From the NCBI GenBank assembly GCA_008931825.1, contig QXVZ01003298.1:1-23813 (forward strand): a stretch of DNA of 23,813 bases. The letters are read 5' to 3'. The translations under genes were made by a program, and so were the position numbers. This DNA comes from Phallusia fumigata. Taxonomy: Eukaryota > Chordata > Ascidiacea > Phlebobranchia > Ascidiidae. The notes beneath the pieces are model-generated. The model saw only the letters and a program-made list of their open reading frames with translations. It ran no database searches and was not told where the DNA came from. This document shows positions 12,101-22,785 of the stretch, one piece after another (the stretch's first letter is position 1; every line of letters begins with the position of its first letter).

Positions 12101-12234
12101 CTTGTACATTTACTGCCTGGTGCTTGACAGTCCCAAAAGTAAGAGAAAAAACGGGTGAAACTTTGCTGAGTACTGTCCAAGTTGTTAGAATGCAAAGAAC
12201 CCATTCAGACTTAATGACCGAAAAGCAGTTCTAA
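9180..12234 (+). CDS. Gene A: multi-pass membrane protein, diverged member of the four-gene cluster
   Basis: Six exons: 9180-9376, 10196-10355, 10549-10641, 11229-11351, 11567-11693 and 11960-12234 (TAA). They join with GT-AG signals and phases 2,0,0,0,1 into 324 codons. The function is not recognised. The N-terminal 40 residues are hydrophilic, and the first membrane segment is at about 43-59. Cys67 and Cys85 lie in the following loop, with a second segment at about 90-117. Exon 4 holds the family motif YGYAMLCG followed by LAD (151-163). Four more hydrophobic stretches follow, then a charged tail of about 35 residues with no counterpart in B-D. Intron positions and the Cys immediately after intron 1 match B-D exactly, which is why I joined the upstream exon at 9180 to the acceptor at 10194-10195; the frame from an ATG at 10215 alone would lose the first segment. 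ATG 9180 is the first in-frame ATG; a short upstream frame precedes it. Confidence 0.8.
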
Positions 12235-13625
12235 AGTTTTTCTAAAACTGTTTTAAATTGTGCTTTGAAGTTGCCATCCATAAAAGTCTTGTGTATGCTC
12301 AAAGGTTCCAAACATGCTCATACTTTAAATGTATTCTGCAAGATGCAGTTACTATTACCCAATCAAAAACATGGTTTGAAGTTTTTACAAATAGGTTAAA
12401 AAACATAGTGCTTTTGTCACAAAAATGTAACTTCCCAAATGTCATTTATCTTGTGTTTTGTTAATTTTTTGCCATTTTCATGCCAAAGCGTATTTGTATA
12501 TTTGCTCTTTCACTGGACAATACATTGAAAGTTGTGTCTTACATGTGAAGTTTCAGTGCATTTAATTTGAGACATCTATTTGTAACAATTTGATCAAAAT
12601 TTTCCAAAAAAGTTAATTCTTTATGAGAAGCAAACAACATTAATGCATAAAAGCATTTCATTTTCAAAAATTTAAACTTACAAACTGATGGACTCTACCA
12701 ACCAGCAGTTATTAGGTACAAATATGATTTTGCTTTCAAACCGGTTTATAAGACCAAGCTGCAGTGCACCACACCCAAGTTGAACCAAGGTAATATAAAT
12801 GTGGAAATAACCCAGGTCAGGTGATATGGAAAGTAAACAAAGCACACAGCACCTACCCGACAATAACAAGGTCACATTCCAGGCCAGTTCACACTGTGGT
12901 ATTGCTATAATCATGGATGGAAAAACAATATCCCGGAATTGATAATAAAATGTTCTTAAATAAGCTTATGCATACATGATTATTAATTTTCTACCCAACA
13001 AGGACATATCTTAGAAAAAATTGGGCAGATATTTTTTAACTAGTATCACAAAACTTAGGGCAAAACAAGTTATTGAGTGTTGTAGAGATGTTTTGCCTTG
13101 TGCTTTAATATTTGCAATAATGTGGAAAAAATGTAATTGTAAAATACCAACAAAACACAGTATATCAAAACATGATTGCATGTTGAAAATCAGTGGTGTA
13201 AATTGATTTGAGACATGACAATACAATCTCTATATAGACCAGGCAACAACACAAAGGAAGTGTTGCAACAGTTTTTGAGGAAGTACTGATTATGTTACAG
13301 TTCTGTTCCCTTTCATAAAGTACCATGGCAGAAAATGCTTTCTCTAGTTGAATCAACAAAAATAAATGACTGGGTAAAAGCTGGATTTTTTCACACCCAC
13401 ATTGGTTCTTGGAAAGTGTTTGTCTGATTGACAAGTAAAGATGAAAAGTAGTGGAAGGCATGCTTTTAACCACAGAATAAATGTTTTTGTAAAACACAAA
13501 GTATGTATCTTTGTCAAACAATATTATAGTCTGCCTGTTTACTAAAGCAAAAAAGGCAGGAAAATCCAAAAGTATTTCCCAGAGCTAAACAAAAACAGTG
13601 AAGAGTTGTTGCCTAAGTCACACCT

Positions 13626-13646
13626 GGCTGCACACATACACAGCTG
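13626..13646 (+). promoter_or_regulatory. Upstream element shared by genes B and C (B copy)
   Basis: A 21-base block, GGCTGCACACATACACAGCTG, lies 219 bases before the gene B start. Its counterpart at 17441-17461, before gene C, differs at two positions. It includes a CAGCTG E-box in B only. It survives in a stretch where the two flanks are otherwise drifting apart, so it may be regulatory or simply residual duplication similarity. Confidence 0.4.
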
Positions 13647-13707
13647 TAAGCCTGTTCTCCCCACGGGTACATAAAAGAAGGTGCTTTCCCCAGCCACTGT
13701 TTTTCCA

Positions 13708-13715
13708 TGACGTCA
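13708..13715. promoter_or_regulatory. Perfect CRE-type palindrome TGACGTCA
   Basis: The full eight-base CREB/ATF consensus palindrome occurs 137 bases upstream of the gene B start codon. A TATA-like CATAAAAG lies at 13670-13677. The homologous stretch upstream of gene C lacks both, so any such control would distinguish the two paralogues. One eight-base match is weak evidence on its own. Confidence 0.35.
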
Positions 13716-13844
13716 GGTCAGCGTGTGGCGCCAGAGAAAGGAACAGTTAATAGTCAAAAGCAAGAGTTTTCAGGTAATTTTCCACACACATAGCCCAGTC
13801 CCAGCTTCATAACCAGCACAGAAGAAACTGCATTTATTGCTACA

Positions 13845-15958
13845 ATGGTGATTACTACAAAAATTCCAGAAAAGGTTGATGCAATTTCTGTAGAAGTTGT
13901 AGAGATTACACAGAAGGAAGATACAGCAAAAAGATCATGGGTTGAAGTGTTGTTTGTCTTTTTCTGCACTGCAGCTGTATTTTGCTTCATTGGCTTTGAT
14001 TCAACTGTCAACTATTCCCCATTCAGGTTAGTAACTTGAGCAAATTGCCTCTTGAAATCAATTACTGGCCTGATTTTTTAAACTGTTAAGAGTGTACAGT
14101 ATAATAGAAAACCTTCCACAAGTGCACAGAGCCAACTTGGCATTCAAACAACATCATGTAAAAATAAGCCCATCTCATGTTATAACACACAACAAAACTG
14201 CTTAATTTTTAAATGCATATTTTGCTAAATATTTCAACATACTCCAAGCTATACTAATTAAGTAAAGTTATTTTTGAAAACAAACGAGACTGAAACTTCA
14301 ATCTGTAAACAACACCAATGATGTTGCAAAAAAGCACTCAATGCACATAACTGACAATTGAAGAAGACCACTTACACAAATTTTTAGATGCAGTTTCGAG
14401 ACAAAGGGAATAAACGTATTGACCACAGACAAAGAATGCAAAGAGTCCTATCTTTTGGTTACAATTGCTGCGTTCATTGGTGTAATTTCATTAGTTGTAA
14501 ACTATTCATTGGTGATGACAACATTTGCACGGGTAAGTCTTTAATTTGAAACTTCAATACACGGTTTTAACCAAAAAGTCCTAAAAACATGGTAAGTTGC
14601 ATGCAGAAAAAATCCAAATAAATAGAACTGCTGTCATTGAAAATCTTTAGAAAAACAATAAACTACAACCAAACCAAGAAATGTTCTGTAATTTGTGAAT
14701 AATATAGGAGATTAAAGCTGGTAAGCAAAGGTAAAAATTAAATTTAAACCATATTTTGCATCTTAACCCAGAATGAAAGCATTCAGTGCATACTTTACAC
14801 ATTTTTTATCCAGATGGTACAAATTTGCGGCCTGGTTTGGCTGAAGTTCTTGATGGAAAAGTATCAATATTTTGCTCATGCAACAATCAGCATTGGCTAT
14901 GTGAGTAGACTCAACTGGTTTAAGGAGTAATGGTCATTTTCATTTTTTCATTTGCCACTATTTTTATTTCAGTTTGGATTTGCCATTCTGTGTGGCATTA
15001 TTCTGGCTGATGTTGCGTCTATTCCGAAAGCCCCTTCCAAAAACCAAATGTTCTACATGATGTTTATGACAGTCATTACACTTGCAACATTGGTAAGCAC
15101 AAATGATCTTTTTTACCTTAAATGCACTTGATTTCACAACTAGTACACCACTTTGCATGAAGCAGTTGAAACAAAAAAACAGCACCCATTTAAGACCAAC
15201 TTCATGTCTAAAAAAGCTGTGATCTAATTTTGTAAGTTTTAAAATCATGGCAATTCTTTGTTTGCTTGCAGATTGCTGAATACTGCTTTAGTGTGTACTG
15301 GATTTGGTCACAAAGTAGTTTCACCATTCTGGGACTGACAATATTTATTACAAGTCTCTGCATCTACATCTTTTCAAGTTTGAAACCAGGTGAGTTTGCA
15401 TTGTTTAAAAGAACAATTATATTTTATGATTACATGGGATAGTAGTTTAATCACCAGTGTTGACACCTAGCCACATAGTTTCGTTGTTTGAACACAAGGC
15501 TCAAAGCTTTCGAGTTTGTGATTTCAGTAAGTTTTTACATGACAGGAATTCAGAAGTGGTCAAATCATTGACCAATGTAATTATTTTGCTGTTATCTGAC
15601 TGCCATCAAAAATGAATTTAAAACAGGCCAATTTTCACACTATGGCAACATTTTTTGCTGCAAACCAATAAACCAACCTACAACTGATTTGACTAAATTC
15701 AAGTTTCAAATTTAAGTCAGCAGAACCCCACTGACAGGAAGTTTTTTTGCAGAGCCAACCAAAGAAGATTTTCGATCATGGCCCAGTGTCTGCATCACTG
15801 GCCTTTGTGTGATGCTTATGATTCTAATACCAAGTTGCCACTTTGCTTTGTATTTTCATCAAGTGTCAGTGGTAGCTGTTGGTACATTGGTTTACATTTT
15901 TCGCTGGTGGATCCCGATTTTCAACCACAAGAAAGAAGTGGTGCCAATCAGAGTTTAA
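13845..15958 (+). CDS. Gene B: multi-pass membrane protein of the four-gene cluster
   Basis: Six exons: 13845-14026, 14388-14532, 14814-14900, 14973-15092, 15272-15389 and 15753-15958 (TAA). All have GT-AG borders and phases 2,0,0,0,1, giving 285 residues. I do not recognise the family. Hydrophobic stretches fall at about 33-52, 82-107, 110-125, 132-153, 165-188, 195-214, 228-252 and 255-274, so seven or eight membrane passes are likely. Cys62 and Cys78 lie in the loop after the first segment. The core motif FGFAILCG (139-146) precedes LAD. The short C-terminus has charged residues (NHKK, ending PIRV). There is no signal peptide; the first 30 residues are hydrophilic. The start ATG is conserved with gene C (both begin MVIT). 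An AATAAA follows at 16054-16059. It is nearly a duplicate of gene C: 54 of the 68 residues around the last exon are identical. Confidence 0.88.
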
Positions 15959-16053
15959 GAACTCATTCTTACGCTTTAACAGATTTTGTTGGCATTTCCC
16001 CTTTGTAAGGTGTACAAAATGAGTAGTATCACGTTGTCAGTGTCTGTCCATTA

Positions 16054-16059
16054 AATAAA
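16054..16059 (+). terminator. Candidate polyadenylation signal of gene B
   Basis: AATAAA, 96 bases after the gene B stop codon. The flank up to here resembles the gene C flank (shared CTTTGTAAGGTGTACAAAAT). Confidence 0.5.
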
Positions 16060-17440
16060 TATTAAAAGATATCAAAATTGGACCATTTTATCAGTGTCTG
16101 TTAATTTCTTTGGTACCATAGTTTATGCGCTATCCATTAAGTGCCTTTTTCCATCTATTTAGAAAAAAATCAATGCATTTCCCATGCTATTGGCAATCAG
16201 TTGCATCCAAAGAAATAATAATAATGTTGCAATTACAGGTTGTTTTTTACATGACTTTCAGATCTGCAGTACTTTTGCACGATTCCATCCTATTGCACAC
16301 AACTGACATTTTGAGATTGTTTACCACTTTGTTTCATTAAAAGTGCCTCTGTATGTGTCCGAATTTTAATTATTTCCTAAAAATACAACTTTATTCAAAA
16401 CTGTGTTTGTGTGTAAAAATGGTAAGCCTACACAGTTTGCAGCTAACTTATATAGTGCAGTTCTGCAAGATGAAAGTAACAAAAAACCAATAAATTACTG
16501 TTTGTTAAAAAGTTCCCACTGTCTCTATTGCATCTTCTGTAAGCAAGCATGGCACTGTTGCATTTTTGAATGTCACTTGCATCAATACACAATGTTTTGG
16601 ATGAAAAATATCCTTCCAATTACCCGACATAAAACGGCAAGATTGGATTCTAATTCTTAGGATTTGATTTGATATTCTACTTTGTACATTCTTAGTGCAC
16701 ATGCAAAAAAAATGCTGGTAAGATAACTTTATGCCCCTTTTTTTAAACAATACATCTAAACTACAGTACAAGTTTTGAAAGCCTTACACAAGTGCATTGA
16801 CCACAAAAAGTAAATAAACAAGCTAAAAATACACTACACATCTCTACGTTGTTGGGAAAAATATTGCTGTAGTGATATTGGCATAAAACAATAAAAAAAT
16901 ATTGCCTATGGGCATAAATATCATAAAATAGAAAATTTCCAACATATAAAGTTTCTGTTTTAACAGAAAAAAAAGACAAGACTACAATCAAAACCAAGAG
17001 TTTACCTTAATCATTTGATACATTGCATATGCATTAACCTTTCGCTAATTTTAGAACTTCTCATTCCTCCCCTATTGGACGAGAAGTAACATAAACTAAT
17101 ATTAAATGGTATGCAACCACTGGTCAACCAAAAAAGAAACACTATTCTTATCCAGAATGGCTTTAATATAAAATGGAAATTCCTCCTTGTAATTACCAAA
17201 ATTCTCCCCTGTGTGGACAACCATTTCTGTTCAATATAAAGTCTCCACCACACAAAAGTGATAAGAATTTAATAGAACATCCTATTTTCTTAGGCTTTGG
17301 ACACAGGTTGAATCTTATGTGGTACACAGACAGGTTAAAGAATATTTTCACCAAATCATTTTGTGATTGAAATGGAGAACTTTTTAACTGTCATCATTTT
17401 GCTGCTTTAGGAAGTTTACTGTTATAACCAAACCACAATT

Positions 17441-17461
17441 GGCTGCTCACATACATAGCTG
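17441..17461 (+). promoter_or_regulatory. Upstream element shared by genes B and C (C copy)
   Basis: Counterpart of 13626-13646, 181 bases before the gene C start codon. It differs at two positions, and one of them breaks the CAGCTG E-box (TAGCTG here). Confidence 0.35.
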
Positions 17462-17621
17462 ATGTTTCTGTTCTCCTCACACTCAGACAAAGACGCTTGT
17501 TTCACCAGAGAAAGACCTTGTTATGCCACAGTATGTTGCACAAGAAAAGGAGTGGTTAATAGTTTAAGATTTAGCCTAGTTCCTGATTTAAAGCACAGAT
17601 AAAACTGTATTTGTTGTTACA

Positions 17622-19777
17622 ATGGTGATTACAGCAAAAGTTTCCAAAAAGCTTGGGACAATGTCTGTAGAAGATGCAGCGGTTACACAGAAGAACAATG
17701 CATCAAACAGAACATGCCTTGAGATGTTGTATGTCAGTATCTACATTGCAGTCGCAGTTTGCTTGATTGGTTATGACTCAACTGTCAAGAATTCCCCATT
17801 CAGGTTTGTGATTTGAAAAGCGTGATTGAGATCAGTAAAGTTTACTGGCCAGATTTTTTAAGCACTAATAGTAATCAGTGTAATAACACCTCTTATTGAA
17901 CAAATTTTAAACATGGAGTCGATGAGCATGCTTATACATTGGCATAACATGTAACAAAAATGCTTTAAACCTTAATTTTAAACAAATCTAAAAAAACTTT
18001 TGCCATTTTGGAAAATCTGCAATTCTGTAGACGGTGTCATTAAAAACACTGAGCCCTACTAATTAAGACTACCTTTTCCAAACTTATTAGGTAAAGTCCT
18101 TTTCAGACCTAAAAGCCTTAAATTTTATTCTTGAAAAACAGCATGTTTTTACAAAACCAAGCACTCAGCTGCCGAATTAGCACAATTTTCCACAGTATGA
18201 TATTTAAAGTCAGCTGTCAGCTTTTACTGATCTTTAGATGTGGTTTTGAGAAGGAAGAAAATGCATTGACTACAGACCAAGTGTGCAAAGAGTCTTATCT
18301 TTTATTTGCAATTGCTGGATTCAGTGGTGTAATTTCAATGATTGCAGACTATTCATTTTGGTTGACTGTCATTGCACGAGTAAGTTTCCAATTTTAATTG
18401 GTTCACCAAAAAGTTATCTGCCACACTAGGAATAAACCTGGTAACTTGCTTGCCAAAATGTGGAACGAAAAAATTAGTGGTGAGATGAAGTAATGAAATG
18501 TCTTCAAATATGGAAAGTTTGGTTATGAACGAGAAGCCAAAAAAAATTATACCACTTTTTGCATTTTAGCCTACGGTGACAAGTGCACTTTATTACACAT
18601 TTTTATGCAGGGGGTACAAATTTGTCTCATGGTTTGGCTGAAGTATTTAATGGAAAAGTATCAGTATTTTGCTCATGCAACAATCAGCACTGGACATGTA
18701 AGTAGATTTAACCAGTTTAAGCAGTACTATATAAGCAATTTTATTTTTCATTTGTCACCATTTTTGTTTCAGTTTGGATACGCCATTCTGTGTGGCGTTA
18801 TTTTGGCTGACATTGCGTCTATTCCAAAAACCTCTTCCAAAAAACAATGGTGCTACATAGTGCTTATGTCTGTCTTTACACTTGCACCTTTGGTCAGTAC
18901 AAAATAAATTTTTATTCTTTGTTACCTTGAAATGCTATATTTTGCAATAAATAAACCACTTTGCATGAAACAATTAAAATATTGTACAGCACCTTATTTA
19001 AGGCCAACTTCATCCCTAAAAAAGCTGCAGTTTAACTATAAATTTGGTATGTGATGCAAATATTTGTTTGCATATAGATTGCTGAATACTACTTTAGTGT
19101 GTACTGGATTTGGTCACAAACTGATTTCACCATTATGGGCTTGACTATCTTTATCACAAGTCTCTGCATCTACATCATTTACAGTTTGAAACCAGGTGAG
19201 TTAACCTTATTGCATTGTTTAAAAGAACACTGTTGAAACCTAGGCACATGCCAAGTTTAGTTGTTGGAACAGAATGCCAGAAGTTTTGCAGATTCTGTTA
19301 ACATTTTACATGACTTGACTTTGTCATCTAACTGTCATATAGGAGAATTGCAACATACAAAATTGTTCAACTTGCCCCATGTAAATTGTACATCTAAAAA
19401 CAAGTCCAAACCAAGTCAATATTCACAATTTTGCAACATTTCTTGCTAAAAACAAATGAAGTTAGGCCCTCTTCCGGCTAAAAGAATAGATTGATTTGGA
19501 CCAAATCTAGGTTAAGAACCGGTGTAAGAAGAATTCCACACTGCACCAAGACAGAAAGTTTTTTTTTGCAGAGCCAACCAAAGGAGATTTTTGTTCATGC
19601 ACTAGTGTCTGCATTATTGGCCTTTGTGTGATGCTTATGATTTTGATACCAAGTTGCCACTTTGCTTCGTGTTTTCATCAAGTGTCAGTGGTATCTGTTG
19701 GTGCATTGGTTTATGTTTTTAGCTGGTGGTTTCCGATTTTTAATCACAAGAAACAAACGGTCCCAATTAGAGTTTAA
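17622..19777 (+). CDS. Gene C: multi-pass membrane protein, close tandem copy of gene B
   Basis: Six exons: 17622-17803, 18238-18379, 18611-18697, 18773-18892, 19078-19195 and 19572-19777 (TAA). Phases are 2,0,0,0,1 and the product is 284 residues of unrecognised family. The layout equals gene B: hydrophilic N-terminus, first hydrophobic segment at about 33-52, loop with Cys62 and Cys77, a second segment, FGYAILCG (138-145) with LAD, then four more segments and an NHKK...PIRV end. Exon 2 is one codon shorter than in B. Exon 4 leaves through GTCAGT where B uses GTAAGC. Several aromatic or charged residues of the B C-terminal half are Cys or Ser here, yet the frame is fully open with intact splice sites, so it is probably functional. 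An AATAAA follows at 19839-19844. Confidence 0.88.
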
Positions 19778-20901
19778 ACGTCCAATCTTATGGTTTTTCT
19801 AAATTTTGTTGGCATTTTCTCCTTTGTAAGGTGTACAAAATAAAGAGTACTATTATGTTGTAAGTTGCAATGTTGTACTTGGTATAAATATTGATATTTA
19901 TTTCAAAAAAAAAACATTTTATCAGTGCCTCTTCATTTATTTGGTACCACCATTGATGTACTATCCATTAAGCACATTTTTTCAACTGCTAAATGTTTGT
20001 GCTAACCCCAAAACAATATTTCTTTAGGTTTTATGCAATATTTTGAGGAAAACAGTAGTATAGCATTTGTGGGATTTTAAAAGTTCAGCATTTATGCCAA
20101 TGAAAAGTGTCATTTATAGTTTAAGGTCAGTGTTTCATCTGGTACTACTAGCAGTTAAATGAAGGTTCAGTAGGTCCGAGGCACTTTTGGCAGGATACAT
20201 TAGTGCTAGGCTGTCCCACCAGCAGCCCAGAAGGTTGTTTTAAGTGGACTGCGAGTTGACATTTTTTATGGGATCAAGTATACTTGTCATTAAAATATCA
20301 ATTTTTCCTGCTATTTGACAACTTGCATACTCAAGATTGAAAAATTTACCAATTTTTCGAATTTGGTGTAAATATGACGTATTATGACCTCATGAGATTG
20401 CAAAATTTATTAAAATTAACAGATTTGTGACAACGAGAACATTGTAAATATACTTCATTGGTGTTCGATTAAAAAGAAAACTTCTTCATACAAAAGTGGC
20501 TCGCAACACTAAATAGGTTGGGCAGGCTTGCTTTAGTCTACGCTCCTCAGAAGTTCTGCTAATTAAGTTTAGAAACTACTTAAGCAAGAAAGTTTTCTCC
20601 CCCTGAAAAATTACAGGCTATGGCGCAAACCAAAACAAGTTTATGCTACAGGACACCCAATACCTGCAAAGAAATCAAACCACCTGTATAATTGAAAAAC
20701 AATCCAATGTTTGACAATGAGACAATGAGCACAGTTTTTGTGGATCTTTGTTTACTGAACAAATACAGAACTTGGTTCCTCTTACTAGTCAAAACTGAGC
20801 ACACAAGTTCCCTATATTTACCTTCACTTTCCAAACAGCCAAGACAGAGTACACAGTCAGAAACAGAGAATTAAGCAAACAGATTTCTTTCTTAAAAAAA
20901 C
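19778..20901. other. Intergenic between genes C and D
   Basis: No gene supported. The first 190 bases or so are the gene C 3' flank, similar to that of gene B. A less AT-rich block at about 20160-20260 and another at 20500-20560 stand out but match nothing I recognise. No sequence like the B/C upstream element was seen before gene D. Confidence 0.5.
19839..19844 (+). terminator. Candidate polyadenylation signal of gene C
   Basis: AATAAA, 62 bases after the gene C stop, inside the conserved GTGTACAAAAT block. The same spot in gene B reads AATGAG, so B must use a later signal. Confidence 0.5.
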
Positions 20902-22785
20902 ATGGTTTTTGTGGGACTACCATTTTCTAAGGTGGAAACAGTGGTTAAAAGTGTACATCAGGCAGCCATAAAGAAATATGAAATGAAATGCTTATGGTTT
21001 GAAGCATTTTTTCTCTGTCTGAGTGGGGCATTTGCACTCGCCCTAATAGGATATGATTCCACCAGTGAGCAATCAGCCTTTAGGTAAGTAATTTTTACTT
21101 TTAGGTAAAAAAATCAGAAGGTCCTTTTGGTCAAACAAGATTCCATTTCCTAAGCATCATAAACTGTTGATGGTTAAACGGCAACCAGAAAAACAGTCTT
21201 TTTTAGCCTTTTTGCAAATAAATGGTTGGTTGAGTTAAAATAATTACTCTTGGTAACCTGATTCGCACAGCAAAGTGTAAATCAGGTATAAATCAACATC
21301 ATTCCAAAATTAAGCATCTAACTGCTAGAACATATTGCTTTCAAAACAACTTTGCTTCTTTTCTAGGTGCCATGTTCTTGCACCATGGACAGACGACTCC
21401 TCACTTGACCAATGCACATCTTGGTACCTTCCAACAACTCTTTGTGTGGTGCTTGTTGTGCTAACTTTGCTACCACATTGCTACTTACTCATCACTGCCT
21501 GTTTCAGGGTAATTGCTATCATACAAAAACAATCCATTTCTTTAACTGCACACAACTCGGGTATTTTTGTTCAGGTGGTTCAGCTGATTGGTATTGTGTG
21601 GTTGAAGTTTCTGATGGAAAGTTTTCAACATTTTGTGCACCCATCACTGAGCATTGGCTACGTAAGTAGTAATTGTCAAAAAAGTTGAGCAGTATTTTTC
21701 TATTTGGAAATGTTTATGTATTTTTAATTTAGTTTGGATACGCCGTTCTGTGTGGGATCACTGTTGCTGACATTGCTTCTGTTCCTAAAGCTTCTGCCAA
21801 GACCCAACTTGTTTATGTTTTATTTATGACTTTTGCAACAGTCGTAAGCTTTGTAAGTTTACCTTTTAAACTTTGCCAAAGATTTTGATCACAAAAATAG
21901 AAAATTTAAAAGAATTGTAATTTATAAAGAACAGAATAAATTGTCAAAGGCTAAAAAATTAAAATATTTATCAACTTCTCCGAATTGCAGATTATGGAAT
22001 ACCACTTCAGCGAATTTGTTGATTGGACACTGATTAGTACAGTTGTTCTGTTTCTGATGCTTTTTGTATTTAGCTTTTGCATTAAACTCATCTCAACGTT
22101 TAAACCAGGTAAGTGCAACTTTTACTTGTTTCTGCAAAATCTTGACTAAAGAGTCCATTGGTAATTTGGATGAAGGTTTGTAAAAGCCAAGTTTGTGAAC
22201 ATCTTGGGCTGCAATAGTGTTTTTTAAGAAAACTCATGAGCAGCAGTAAATTACTTAAAATGTGATATTAAGTAAGTCACTGCAAACCAACACTTTAGCA
22301 ATAATCTGCCACCTAGTACTGAATCACTTTAATATCCTAGCCACAAAAAGTCATGCTGCACGCAGCTTGTGGCCAGGCCTGAGTTTGGATCAAGCTAATG
22401 GGTTTAAATGTTTTTACATTAAATTTTAGTGAGTGCACTTGACAATGCAACACAGCGGTGGAGTGTCAATTAATTCACTCTCTTTAGCTTTCTGGAAGAC
22501 CTTCTTAAACCACTATATCTAACTTTTTTAAAACCAATAAGCTACTAAACAGCTTTATTTTTCCACTTTTAAGAACAACAAGATGACGATTGCCGATCAC
22601 TGCCCAGTTTTTGTATCAGTGGACTCTGTTGGTTGCTTTTGATTCTCGTACCCACTTGCCAATTTGAACAATTTTACAACCAAGTGTTTCTGGTGGCCCT
22701 CGGATCACTGGTTTACGTTCTCCGGTGGTGGATTCCAATCATCAGTAAGGAAGGAACCTCAGTTTCAGCAATAACAGAAGTGTAA
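20902..22785 (+). CDS. Gene D: multi-pass membrane protein of the four-gene cluster
   Basis: Six exons: 20902-21083, 21367-21508, 21575-21661, 21733-21852, 21991-22108 and 22574-22785 (TAA). Phases are 2,0,0,0,1, giving 286 residues. The exon lengths equal those of gene C except the last, which is six bases longer. The family is unrecognised. It has the family layout: first hydrophobic segment at about 33-53, Cys62 and Cys77 in the following loop, a second segment, VWLKFLME in exon 3, FGYAVLCG with AD in exon 4, then VEYHF-like and RWWIPI elements. The exon 6 start carries an acidic run (EQQDDD) in place of the EPTKED of B. The tail ends in ITEV instead of PIRV. It is clearly related to B and C but older in divergence; its flanks do not resemble theirs. 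Confidence 0.87.

Larger units (their letters stand above)
12235..13844. other. Intergenic between genes A and B
   Basis: No supported gene. Gene A has no AATAAA close to its stop; AATACA near 12520 and AATAAA at 12944-12949 are candidates for 3' end formation. A less AT-rich block at about 12690-12920 looks unlike its surroundings and may be an interspersed repeat. The minus-strand open frame at 13165-13569 has no recognisable features. The last 230 bases form the upstream region of gene B. Confidence 0.5.
15959..17621. other. Gene B 3' flank and gene C upstream region
   Basis: No gene supported. The first 190 or so bases are the gene B 3' flank, which aligns with the gene C 3' flank beyond 19777. 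The middle, about 16200-17400, is AT-rich with short open frames on both strands and nothing recognisable. The last 200 bases align with the region before gene B (GGCTGC box, TGTTCTCC, CCAGAGAAAG, GGTTAATAG). Confidence 0.5.

Noticed and set aside
13165..13569. Longest open frame of the window, 134 codons on the minus strand between genes A and B
   Set aside because: AT-rich, low-structure composition, no domain or splice context, and it faces the opposite way to the cluster. A chance frame of this length is plausible here.
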